Shown: in pieces, positions 56,237 through 64,000 of the stretch
Numbering within the stretch: position 1 is the first letter of the stretch
Layout: every line of letters starts with the position of its first letter
Source: Mytilinidion resinicola
Lineage: Eukaryota > Ascomycota > Dothideomycetes > Mytilinidiales > Mytilinidiaceae
Assembly: GCF_010093595.1 (NCBI RefSeq)
Contig: NW_022985457.1
Span: 180,226 to 244,225 of the forward strand
DNA: 64,000 nt
Reading direction: 5' to 3'
Notes under the pieces: generated by a model
What the model saw: the letters and a program-made list of their open reading frames with translations, nothing else
Told to the model about the DNA's origin: nothing
The model's database searches: none
Translations under genes and position numbers: made by a program

Positions 56237-59200
56237 CTATGTTGTATACACTAACCAATCCGGGTCGGCATCTTCATCTTCCGGGTCTTCAGACAGTAAT
56301 GAGTTGCGGTCTTCATCGCTCGATTGCTCGTCGTTGTCCGCGGGCTGTGCGGGTTTTGGATCTTGCCAAATTTCTGCAGCTTGCTCTTCAACCTGAATCG
56401 AGGTTCCGTCTTGAGCTGGTTGTTGGCTTGTCGAGTCTGATTCTGCGGTCATGGAGACGCTTGCAGGCGCTGATGGTTGAGAGGACTGTGGCATTTTTTG
56501 CATTGCGCTGTCTCTCGATTCTGCGGGCACGGGGAGCTGGGCGGGTTCCAGTTGCTCGACTGAATCATCTTTGGATATATCGTCGACGATGAATCCACCC
56601 GCTGTGTCCATTTCCATTGGATCACTCTGCTGCCGAGGAGGGACCCTGTGACTCTCCTCTGGAAGAACTTCTTCGTCTGGAATGAATCTTCTACCTTGAT
56701 CGCCCGGACTATCTGGTATAAAGCTACCTCTTATATCGCCTGGGTCTGCTTTGAGCGACTCTTGATGCTGAGGTATCGTTCGCGTACTTCGTGGTGTGAT
56801 TGAGACCTGTTCTAAGAGCGAGCTTCCGAAGCTATTGGCATTTTCTGGAATAAAATCAATCACTACATCCGAGATAACTCTACCCCTAGAAGTGCCATCG
56901 AACCCAAAGTGCTCGTGCTCGTATTCATTCCTAGCCTCCATTGGATCAATGGTCCCCAAATTAGCGCCAGGAAAGAAGCCACCAGCCATTTGCTGCTCGT
57001 CAAGGTGCTCTTCCTCTTGATCCAGCTCTTCTTGGAGGTTTACCTTGTCCTCTTTGATTTCGTATCCCGCGACTCTCTGGGCGATCCGGAGACCAAGAGA
57101 AAATCGTCTCCAAAGCCGCAACGCTTCCGCACTGCGTAAAGCATTCTGTGCATCTTCTTGTGCCTGCAGCATTCCTTTCAAGACAGCTTCGATCGCTTCT
57201 CGATACTCGGCGGCAACGATGATACCCTGGATGACTGCAGTGCCATGTCGGCCTCTAAATTGGAAGCCCGTCACAGCGTCGGCGAAGTCAACCCCGACGG
57301 TTCGTGCGGCCTTCGCTGCTTCAAGTGCGCGGATATGTACACCTCCCATTGGGATCATGGATGGCACGTAAATGTCGAGATTTCCGAATGCGTTCCGAGG
57401 TACCCTACCGCGGACGACGGGCGGAGGGACGTATAGCTCTGTCTGAAATCCTGCGTATAATCCGACGCCGACATCTTCCATGTCTTCGGCGTCGAGTTCG
57501 TCGGGACCAAGAGAGCTTCGAGCTCCTTTTCGAGGTTTGGCGTGTTTCAAGGGCTGTTCACCCTCCTTCACTTCTCGTCCCATTCGATACCATTTATCTC
57601 CGCTTCTCACAACATGCACGTCGCGTCTACGGTAGATAGGTTCCATTTTACTTGCAGTTGCGCTTCCTACGTTGATCTTGCCAACTTGGTTCTTGGGTTG
57701 GATGATCTCGTTATGCCTGAGGTGTCTCTCAAGTACGTATATAGGATGACCTTTGAAGTCTTGAACGTTTCGCGGGATTCCTTCTGCAGCCTCTCTGCGT
57801 GCAAGCTGAGCGTCTTCGACCTGATCTCTGTCTAGAGTCGTCCTTCTTCTGAAGATTTTCAGTGCTTTCTTCCACCATTTCGCACCTCCTTCAGTACTCT
57901 CAACTCTGGCCTTGCGAGTCTTCGCATTCAGTGCTTTCGCATATCTCGGCGTAACGTCTCTCGCTGACAGGTCTTCTTCAAACGCCACTGCGTAGCTAAG
58001 CGTATTCTGTGAGTAGCTCATGGGAGGTTCGATTTTATCTGGTCTGTTGGCGGTGGAAGAAGAGTGTGGGTCTACTACAATCCATTTCTGCAATGCGAAA
58101 TCGAACGCTTCAACCCAATAAACCGGGTATGCTGTATGATAGTTCTTCTTGGGTTTCGGTAACGGGGGAGCTTTGCCAGCATCGTATGTCTTCTGACCTG
58201 TCAAGAACTGCCCAAGCTTGGATAGTCGCACGGGACGCTGCCGCAATGGAGTAGATGGAGTGTTCGAAGCAGACGCGACCGGGGCTGTGGACTTGCTTGG
58301 GGAAATATCCGAATTGTATGGGTCCAGGACAATGCGATTCGTCTTGGAGATTGACTGGGGAGTGGAGCTTTGAGCAACCGATGAGAACGGCAGACACTGT
58401 AAAGAGCAAACCAGTCTGGCTTCTACGCCGATTCCTCGAAGAAGTGCACAAAATAACTGAGCTCCGACGTCCTGAGAACCTCGAAGTGTGTGTGCCGCAG
58501 TGCGGAAGTCCGGACATTCCATAGGGGGGTCGAGCTCATCGAATTGGTTGAACTTCAAAATTGGACAGAGTTAGGACCAATGCATTCCTGTTGAGTTCAT
58601 TTAAAGACTTACATCTAGAACGGCCTCCTCACTATCAGCCCACCGTGGCTTATGGAGTCCCATGGCTGTGATAGAGAATCTCTGCGACCATAAATCTTTG
58701 AGTCTCACCAGCCCATCTAAGAACAATGCTGATGATTGCCCTTGATTTTGTTCTGGATCTTGGGCAAGTTTCTCAATCAGCTTGACGTTGACCAGTTTTC
58801 GCAAGGTAGCCTGAAATACTGTCAAATTATGCTAAGATACGTAGAGCGTTGCAAATACCTGCGTCTTGAAGTCGTTGCACCATGCGTTTCTCAGATGAAC
58901 GTGGTAGAGCAGACACAAGATGTGCATCTTATGGATATCAAGCCTTAATTTTTTCTCTGCAGCAGTCACCCCTTTCCGCCGCACTTGCTTCCTTGCCTTT
59001 TGGTCATTTTTGTCGCCGCCCAGGACAATGGAAATGTCTCCAATGGGACGTTCCTCGTCCGACTTCTGATCCCCTTCCTCGGCCTGATCTATACCAACGT
59101 CTTCCCATTCTAGATCACTTTCCTCGGATTCTTCGGAGTAATCTGTAACCGTTTGTAGCAGCCGAGTCCCATTGTAACCATTGTCCACCGAATCGTCTTG

Positions 59201-59497
59201 AGTGTGCGGGGAAGGATCTCGCTGGGGAGTGGTTCGACTTTCGGTAGTAGTAGGAGGCGGTTGTGCTCCTGGTTCCGCTATACGAGTACTCCTCGCCGTC
59301 TTGCGCTTCTTTAAAGGCTTATTGTCCTCATCCGGGCCGGCACTAGCAGAGGGCGCTGCCTCTGCAAGCAAATCCTGAAACACATCTGGAATATCGGCAT
59401 CTTTCTTCGTCGTCTTTCTGGAGCTTCTTGTACGAGCAGTGCTTCTATTATTCGTTGAATCGGCTGTTTTGCGTGGCCGACCTCGCGCACCAGCCAT
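56237..59497 (-). CDS. RAD4: RAD4/XPC nucleotide-excision-repair damage-recognition protein
   Basis: Three exons: 59497-58859, 58810-58613 and 58552-56237 (3,153 nt, 1,050 aa), with introns of 48 and 60 nt. The disordered N-terminus is basic/acidic. A transglutaminase-like domain (about 190-500) includes RNAWCNDFKTQ, GAQLFCALLRGIGVEARLVC and YWVEAFDFALQKWIVVDP. It is followed by BHD1 (GIPRNVQDFKGHPIYVLERH, about 537-557), BHD2 and BHD3 (VRGRVPRNAFGNLDIYVPSM, about 659-678, then GGVHI). The C-terminal 300 residues are acidic and disordered, as in many filamentous fungi. In the nucleus it would act with Rad23 to bind helix distortions and open DNA for TFIIH. It is divergent from the gene at 59832, sharing a 334-bp promoter. 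Confidence 0.95.
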
Positions 59498-59831
59498 TGC
59501 TAGGCATCTGCAAGCTTCACTGTCGCTGTGGTGTCGAAGTTGCGTCTTGAGTGAGGTAGCCGACCAGCGGAGAGAGGGGGTGTTCCGGGGGGAAGTAGGA
59601 TGTTGTTCATTACTTCATTAATGTTTTTACATGTTTAGAGCAAAGACGACAGATACGACGGATGGAGGCCGCGTGAATCCGGATGCGGGATGAATGGAAT
59701 GAGATGACGCATGAATTTCCGGCACGCGATCACGTGAGCTTTGGCGTTGGTGCATCTTCGTCGCGTCTCAAGCTTGAGCTTCGGCGCGTCTCCATCGTTC
59801 ACGTCGTAGACCTCTAGCCTCACAATTCGAC
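59498..59831. promoter_or_regulatory. Divergent promoter between RAD4 and the 59832 gene
   Basis: 334 bp between the start codons. It contains CACGTG at 59731-59736 and TGACGCAT at about 59705-59712 as possible bHLH and bZIP sites. Function is inferred from position. Confidence 0.35.
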
Positions 59832-61556
59832 ATGCCTCCTAAGAAACGAGCTCGCTTCAATCAAGATACCGTGTACGCTCATGGAACAGTATTGCGGCAG
59901 AAGAAATTCCCATCGCGCCGTACTAAGAAACGCATACTTTCGCCATCCCCACCACCACCCGCTTCAAGACAGCAAACCATGACACAGGCAGGGTGGATTA
60001 CCACAGCACCGCCCTCGGGCAAAAAGAAACAGAGGGTGGAGCAAGTGGAAGATTCACAGTCGGAACCCGAGTCCGGATCCGAAATCGAGGGAGAAGACTA
60101 CCTCAGTGTTCTGCGGCAGGCGACCCTCACGCAGTTGGGCCACGGAGTCCAACCTCTACCCAGAAATGAGGGGGGAAACCGGAAGTCTGCTGTCAGACGA
60201 AGGAGTCGTCAGGAGTTGACTGAGGAAGAAAAACGGCAACAGACTTTGACTCAGATGATAGGCACTGGGCGAGAACCTGACGTTCGATCGGATGTCGAAG
60301 AGGAGCAAGAGGAGTTAGATGGGACGTATGCTGTTGCGATGGAAGAGCGTCTAGCCAACAGTGGGCTATACAGGCCAGTGGGAGAACGACAGACTCGTAG
60401 AACCGCTCGAGATGCAGCTCCGTCGGGCAAAGGTCACAGTAATGGCCGGACCTTGCGGCCCCGAAGAGGCCATAAAGAGACCTCACACGGTCAGCTAGTG
60501 GATAGTGCGTCTACACCTAGATTAACAAGGGTAAATTCAAAGCCACGCTCAACGCCGCGAACCCGGCGCCCTCTTGAAATACCTTCTTCGCAATCTCCGC
60601 CCGAAAGCCCACTATCAACACAAAACACGCCTCAGCGATCTACTAGGTCTCCCCTTGAAGAGAAGTCCACGAATATACAGCAGCCTTCTCTGTTACATTC
60701 GCGATTGCGGCCTGGAGACGCAGAACGACTGAGCCCTGTTAAACCAATATCGCGAAAAGGTGGACTCCAAGTCAAAGAGAACCTGATATCCTCACCAGTA
60801 GCACCTCCTCGACGGATATTTAAAGACACTATTCCGGACACGGATGACGAGGAAGAAGAATCGGATGAAGATAACACAGTTCCTACCAACGCCGGTGTCG
60901 GGGAAGAAACAGAAGCTGCGATTCAGCAGATTGATCTCATGTGCGCAAGCCGAGATAGCATACATGAAATTGAGAATGTAGAGACTGCGAGATCTAATCG
61001 GGCTTCGGCGACACCAACTCTCCAAGAAACAGAAGGTCTGCCTGTACCTGCTAACCCAGGGGTATATGATCGAACTATCAAACAAGAACCTTCACAGTTT
61101 GAAGAGAGCCAATGCACAATTGGAACTGGTACAGAAGAAGCGACAGCGCAGCTACACAGCGAGCTCCAGACGTTCACTCAACGAATCTCCGTCCAACCGT
61201 CATACAGTCAAATTCCAGCTCCTGAGGAACAGCCTGAGCAGCGGATCCCATCCTCTTACCCTCTACCAACCCAGTCTACCCATCCTTCACAAGCATCGAC
61301 GATTGAAGGAACGCAAGCCTCGCCACATGATGCTCAACACAGCCACCACACTCTTCCAATATCTCCAACGCGCCCGCCACCTCTGAGCATTCCATCCTCC
61401 ATTCCCACGTCTCCTTTCAAAATATTCAGAGTACCCAGGTCCCAAGCGCACTATTCTAGACGGACAACAGGGGCGACGACAGCGGGACTGACCATGCAGG
61501 ATAGTTTAGACGACTATTCAATACCGCTACCACCACAGTGGGAAGAGGATGATTAA
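59832..61556 (+). CDS. Disordered nuclear-looking protein, function unknown
   Basis: Single exon, 574 aa. Low-complexity and Ser/Pro/Thr/Gln-rich, with basic clusters (PPKKRARF, RRTKKRILSPSPPPP, KSAVRRRSRQ) that would serve as nuclear signals. Two short similar motifs, RQQTMTQAGW (about 46-55) and RQQTLTQMIG (about 135-144), may be binding elements. Acidic stretches (TDDEEEESDEDN), many SP/TP phospho-sites and a conserved-looking end (SIPLPPQWEEDD) follow. No globular domain was recognised. The divergent promoter with RAD4 and the nuclear signals make a chromatin or DNA-repair role conceivable, but this is inference. Confidence 0.8.
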   Translation: MPPKKRARFNQDTVYAHGTVLRQKKFPSRRTKKRILSPSPPPPASRQQTMTQAGWITTAPPSGKKKQRVEQVEDSQSEPESGSEIEGEDYLSVLRQATLTQLGHGVQPLPRNEGGNRKSAVRRRSRQELTEEEKRQQTLTQMIGTGREPDVRSDVEEEQEELDGTYAVAMEERLANSGLYRPVGERQTRRTARDAAPSGKGHSNGRTLRPRRGHKETSHGQLVDSASTPRLTRVNSKPRSTPRTRRPLEIPSSQSPPESPLSTQNTPQRSTRSPLEEKSTNIQQPSLLHSRLRPGDAERLSPVKPISRKGGLQVKENLISSPVAPPRRIFKDTIPDTDDEEEESDEDNTVPTNAGVGEETEAAIQQIDLMCASRDSIHEIENVETARSNRASATPTLQETEGLPVPANPGVYDRTIKQEPSQFEESQCTIGTGTEEATAQLHSELQTFTQRISVQPSYSQIPAPEEQPEQRIPSSYPLPTQSTHPSQASTIEGTQASPHDAQHSHHTLPISPTRPPPLSIPSSIPTSPFKIFRVPRSQAHYSRRTTGATTAGLTMQDSLDDYSIPLPPQWEEDD

Positions 61557-61732
61557 TTGGCAACGGGCGTTGTAGGGAGGCCTTGATCTAGGTAGAGCGC
61601 CCGGTTTTCTGCTTTACGATCACTGAATGAGCATAAATTGAATTGCCGTTCTTATGAGGCATTGAAGTATCTCTCGATAGCAGGGTCAAAATCTATTATA
61701 GGTGCAGAAGTGCCTCATACTATGTTCTTATC

Positions 61733-62728
61733 CTAAGCATGTATCTTTAAACTCACCTCTTCTACTTTTGCGTTGTGGGTACGCGAAACTTGAAACGGCA
61801 CCGGGGGGCCACTCCACACCCTCTGTCCCACCGCTTCCATTCCATCCGCTCTCGGCCAAGCAGGCGGTAACGGGTATTCCAAGAGCATCCTTCCAAAATC
61901 AAACTCCTCGTCTGCATCCACTCTCTTTTCAGTCCCCGCTAGAACTGTGTTGAAAGCGCCAATCTTCAGATCGCTAATCAGAAAGCCCATATCTTTCACT
62001 CTTTCCTTCTGCCATTCCTCCTCCGGCGCTTTGATAATGATAACCGGGTCTGGCGTATCCTCCACCTTATGCACGCTTCCAACCGTGAACCTCGCCTCTT
62101 TCTCCGTGCCCTCATTCTTAGAGTCCAAAATCGCCTCCCACGTCTTCGCCAATCCTGCAACCTCCTCTCCTGGAATCATAATCGTCAAGCTCTTCACACC
62201 ATACGCTCCGCTCGGATGTCTCGCACTCGTCTCTCTCAATGGCACTCGCAAATCCCTCGGCGTGACATCATGGCAGAAGAAAGGGGCCAACCCCCTCTGC
62301 ACACCCTTGCCCGTGGGAAACGTAACCTCCCACTCCACACGCGTTCCATCCGGCCGGTTCCTTGCACCCCGCTGCGGCTGTTGGTAAACGACCTGTAGTC
62401 CACCCTCTGCGTTGGATTTGGTCAGTCGCTCAGCTACACCATCTATGCAAGGCCCAGCGGCGCCTTCTGTAGTGAATGCGAGATCTGCGATACCGGTCTT
62501 CTTGTCGCCCCACCAGTGACCCTCGCGCGAGGTAGCGCCGTCGTCAATGAATGCGATCAGCTCGATGTAGCAGCCGTCAGGTAGCAGGATGAGTTTGTTC
62601 TCGGTCTTGTTGTCGCCGTGACGGCCGCCGGGGGAGACAGTGAAGTGGGTTGTGAGCCAGGTGGGAACGGATTGGAGAGAAGCGTAGGGGACGAATATGA
62701 CTATGTGGTCAAGGTGGGGTGGAGGCAT
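61733..62728 (-). CDS. Glyoxalase-like domain protein
   Basis: Single exon, 331 aa. The N-terminus PPPHLDHIVIFVPYASLQSV and FTVSPGGRHGDNKTENKLIL, then PDGCYIELIAFID, match the glyoxalase-like (PF13468-type) domain of fungal and bacterial proteins. A second half-domain starts near HPSGAYGVKSLTIMIPG. No signal peptide. Substrate unknown. It is distinct in sequence from the VOC protein at 54768. Confidence 0.85.
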   Translation of the reverse strand: MPPPHLDHIVIFVPYASLQSVPTWLTTHFTVSPGGRHGDNKTENKLILLPDGCYIELIAFIDDGATSREGHWWGDKKTGIADLAFTTEGAAGPCIDGVAERLTKSNAEGGLQVVYQQPQRGARNRPDGTRVEWEVTFPTGKGVQRGLAPFFCHDVTPRDLRVPLRETSARHPSGAYGVKSLTIMIPGEEVAGLAKTWEAILDSKNEGTEKEARFTVGSVHKVEDTPDPVIIIKAPEEEWQKERVKDMGFLISDLKIGAFNTVLAGTEKRVDADEEFDFGRMLLEYPLPPAWPRADGMEAVGQRVWSGPPVPFQVSRTHNAKVEEVSLKIHA

Positions 62729-63434
62729 GATGATCTCTTGGTGTTGAAATGAGCCTGAAATGGTAGATTCAGGAGATTTTGATATGTTGATAAAGTATTG
62801 TGAAGTTTGAGAGATGAAATCGCAGAAGATTATGTGACTCAGAGCTTGCGAATATCGGCGGCATGCAATATCTCAACGCAGGGGTTCTATCAAATCTGGA
62901 ATGTAGAGGCTACACGGCGATATAGTAACAACTTCAAGTTGGTCCTGGACGGCTTTTGGTGTTGGAGCAGTAAGTGGGAGAGTTTCAAAGTGGGATACGA
63001 AGTCGGACTTAAGTAAAGCACCTTACTCCGGAGAATGAAGCAAGGCTAGTCAATATACTAACAGTACCCGTAAGTTGTAGAGGACGGAGAATATCTAAGC
63101 TCTCCGATATCTTTTCAATCACCTCCTCACAAATTATGTGCAGACTGTATGGTATCCGTATGCACTAATAGAAGGAAAATGGTCACATGATGGGATTCCA
63201 GCTAACCCATTTTATCACTAGCGCATTCGGCAAACCTTCTCTATTCACTTCTGCTCTCGATCCGCATATTAATTCACGTCTCGCAGAAGCTGTGCGGCTT
63301 CCTCAACATGCTATAAATGCTCGAATCCGAAATCCGAGAGTGTTGTGCTCAGCTGTCGTTCTTGTCTCGTTCACGAACTCACCAACACCGACGAGTTCCA
63401 GAATAATATCATTTTGAGCAAAAAGTTTATCAAC
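62729..63434. other. Intergenic region, nothing seen
   Basis: Promoter side of the glyoxalase-like gene and of the SDR gene. No repeat or extra gene was recognised. Confidence 0.5.
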
Positions 63435-64000
63435 ATGGCGCAAAATGGGGAACCTGCTCGGGACGCCCTCGTCAACCGGCAGCTACCCGAGATGCAGCTA
63501 TCAGATGGTTCATCTTCGTCTATGACAGCCCCGCCCCCACCGGCGCCACCCTACCTGAGTGGGGAAGGACGAGCGGTGTACAGATTCAACGTCGAAGGAA
63601 ATGCAATTAGTACGTAAATGACCTTAGCATTATGGAAGCTTTGGAGATCCTGTGAACAATTCTAATTACAATTGATCTAGTCACTGGAGGTGCGGGTACT
63701 CTAGCCCTGGAAGGTGCTCGAGCTCTCCTGGAGCATGGCTTGTCTGGCCTTGCCCTCTTCGATCTCAACCTTCAGCAAGCAGCTGATCCAATCGCGGCGT
63801 TGAGGACTGACTTCCCGGACGCTAAGATCATCACCAAGAAGGTCGATGTTAGGGATGCGGAGAGTATTGGTGCCGCCGTGAATGAGACTGCGGGGCAGTT
63901 AGGAAGTGTCGATATTCTGTGTTGCTTCGCAGGCGTCGTGGGCTGCACCCATGCTCTCGATATGAGCGTCGACGAGTGGAAGCGAACTATGGACATCAAC
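63435..64000 (+). CDS. Short-chain dehydrogenase/reductase, truncated by window edge
   Basis: Exon 1 is 63435-63609 and exon 2 is 63681 to the edge, with a 71-nt intron (GTACGT to ATCTAG); 165 residues are visible. After a polar, Pro-rich N-terminal extension of about 55 residues comes the SDR cofactor site ITGGAGTLALEGARALLEHG, then LALFDLN, KVDVRDAESIGAAV and VDILCCFAGVV, in place of the usual NNAG. It resembles sorbose/arabinitol-type reductases. The catalytic Tyr-x3-Lys lies beyond the window. Reaction uncertain. Confidence 0.88.

Overview
The window is nuclear DNA of a filamentous ascomycete (Pezizomycotina; Dothideomycetes is the best guess). The evidence is short GT..AG introns of about 43-109 nt, many with CTAAY branch points; typical fungal families (Zn2Cys6 regulator, DUF3328/UstYa, DUF3176, DUG2, NmrA-like, F-box-like); and a retrotransposon interior in which TGG, CAG and CAA codons have become stops by C-to-T change at CpA, the signature of repeat-induced point mutation (RIP). 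No species is claimed. No tRNA, rRNA or CRISPR array was recognised. A 355-base run of N lies at 38885-39239.

Layout. 1-173: 5' end of a gene running off the left edge. 174-5648: gene-poor DNA with eroded repeats. 5649-7641: MFS drug/H+ antiporter (minus). 7642-11116: gene-poor, with a foldback element and a diverged tandem array. 11117-12412: conserved fungal protein with a glycine-rich hydrophobic segment (minus). 12413-16327: gene-poor, with a decayed gene and a clean TA-flanked MITE. 16328-19357: DUG2 (WD40 plus M20 peptidase). 20755-23140: Zn2Cys6 regulator (minus). 25275-30874: a ten-exon gene for a 1,695-residue secreted subtilase with three C-terminal Cys-rich modules, followed at 31137-32806 by an eroded copy of its upstream region and C-terminus. 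33351-39332: a Ty1/copia element with TSDs, identical visible LTRs, a RIP-ruined polyprotein and an unusual intact Myb-like ORF, next to an inverted solo LTR. 40736-43214: F-box-like gene and a broken DUF3176 gene.

Right part. 43429-44663: NmrA-like protein (minus). 45436-47094: F-box/LRR-like protein (minus). 47764-48736 (minus) and 49716-50383 (plus): a divergent pair made of a UstYa-family (DUF3328) oxidase and a secreted precursor built of six near-identical repeats separated by Lys-Arg sites. This has the architecture of a dikaritin-type fungal RiPP locus and is the most interesting system in the window. 51701-53786: GPI-anchored phospholipase B. 54768-55277: VOC/glyoxalase-fold protein plus a broken copy of part of it. 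56237-59497 (minus) and 59832-61556 (plus): RAD4/XPC repair protein, divergent from a disordered nuclear-looking protein. 61733-62728: glyoxalase-like protein (minus). 63435-64000: start of a short-chain dehydrogenase running off the right edge.

How they work together. In the proposed RiPP pair the precursor would enter the secretory pathway by its signal peptide, be cut at Lys-Arg by a Kex2-type protease encoded elsewhere, and the conserved Tyr-containing core would be a candidate substrate for the membrane-anchored UstYa oxidase. No methyltransferase, tyrosinase or transporter gene adjoins the pair, so the pathway would be minimal or completed elsewhere. The remaining genes are housekeeping (DUG2, RAD4) or typical accessory genes with no obvious pathway link. 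All exon borders are read by eye from splice signals and reading frame.
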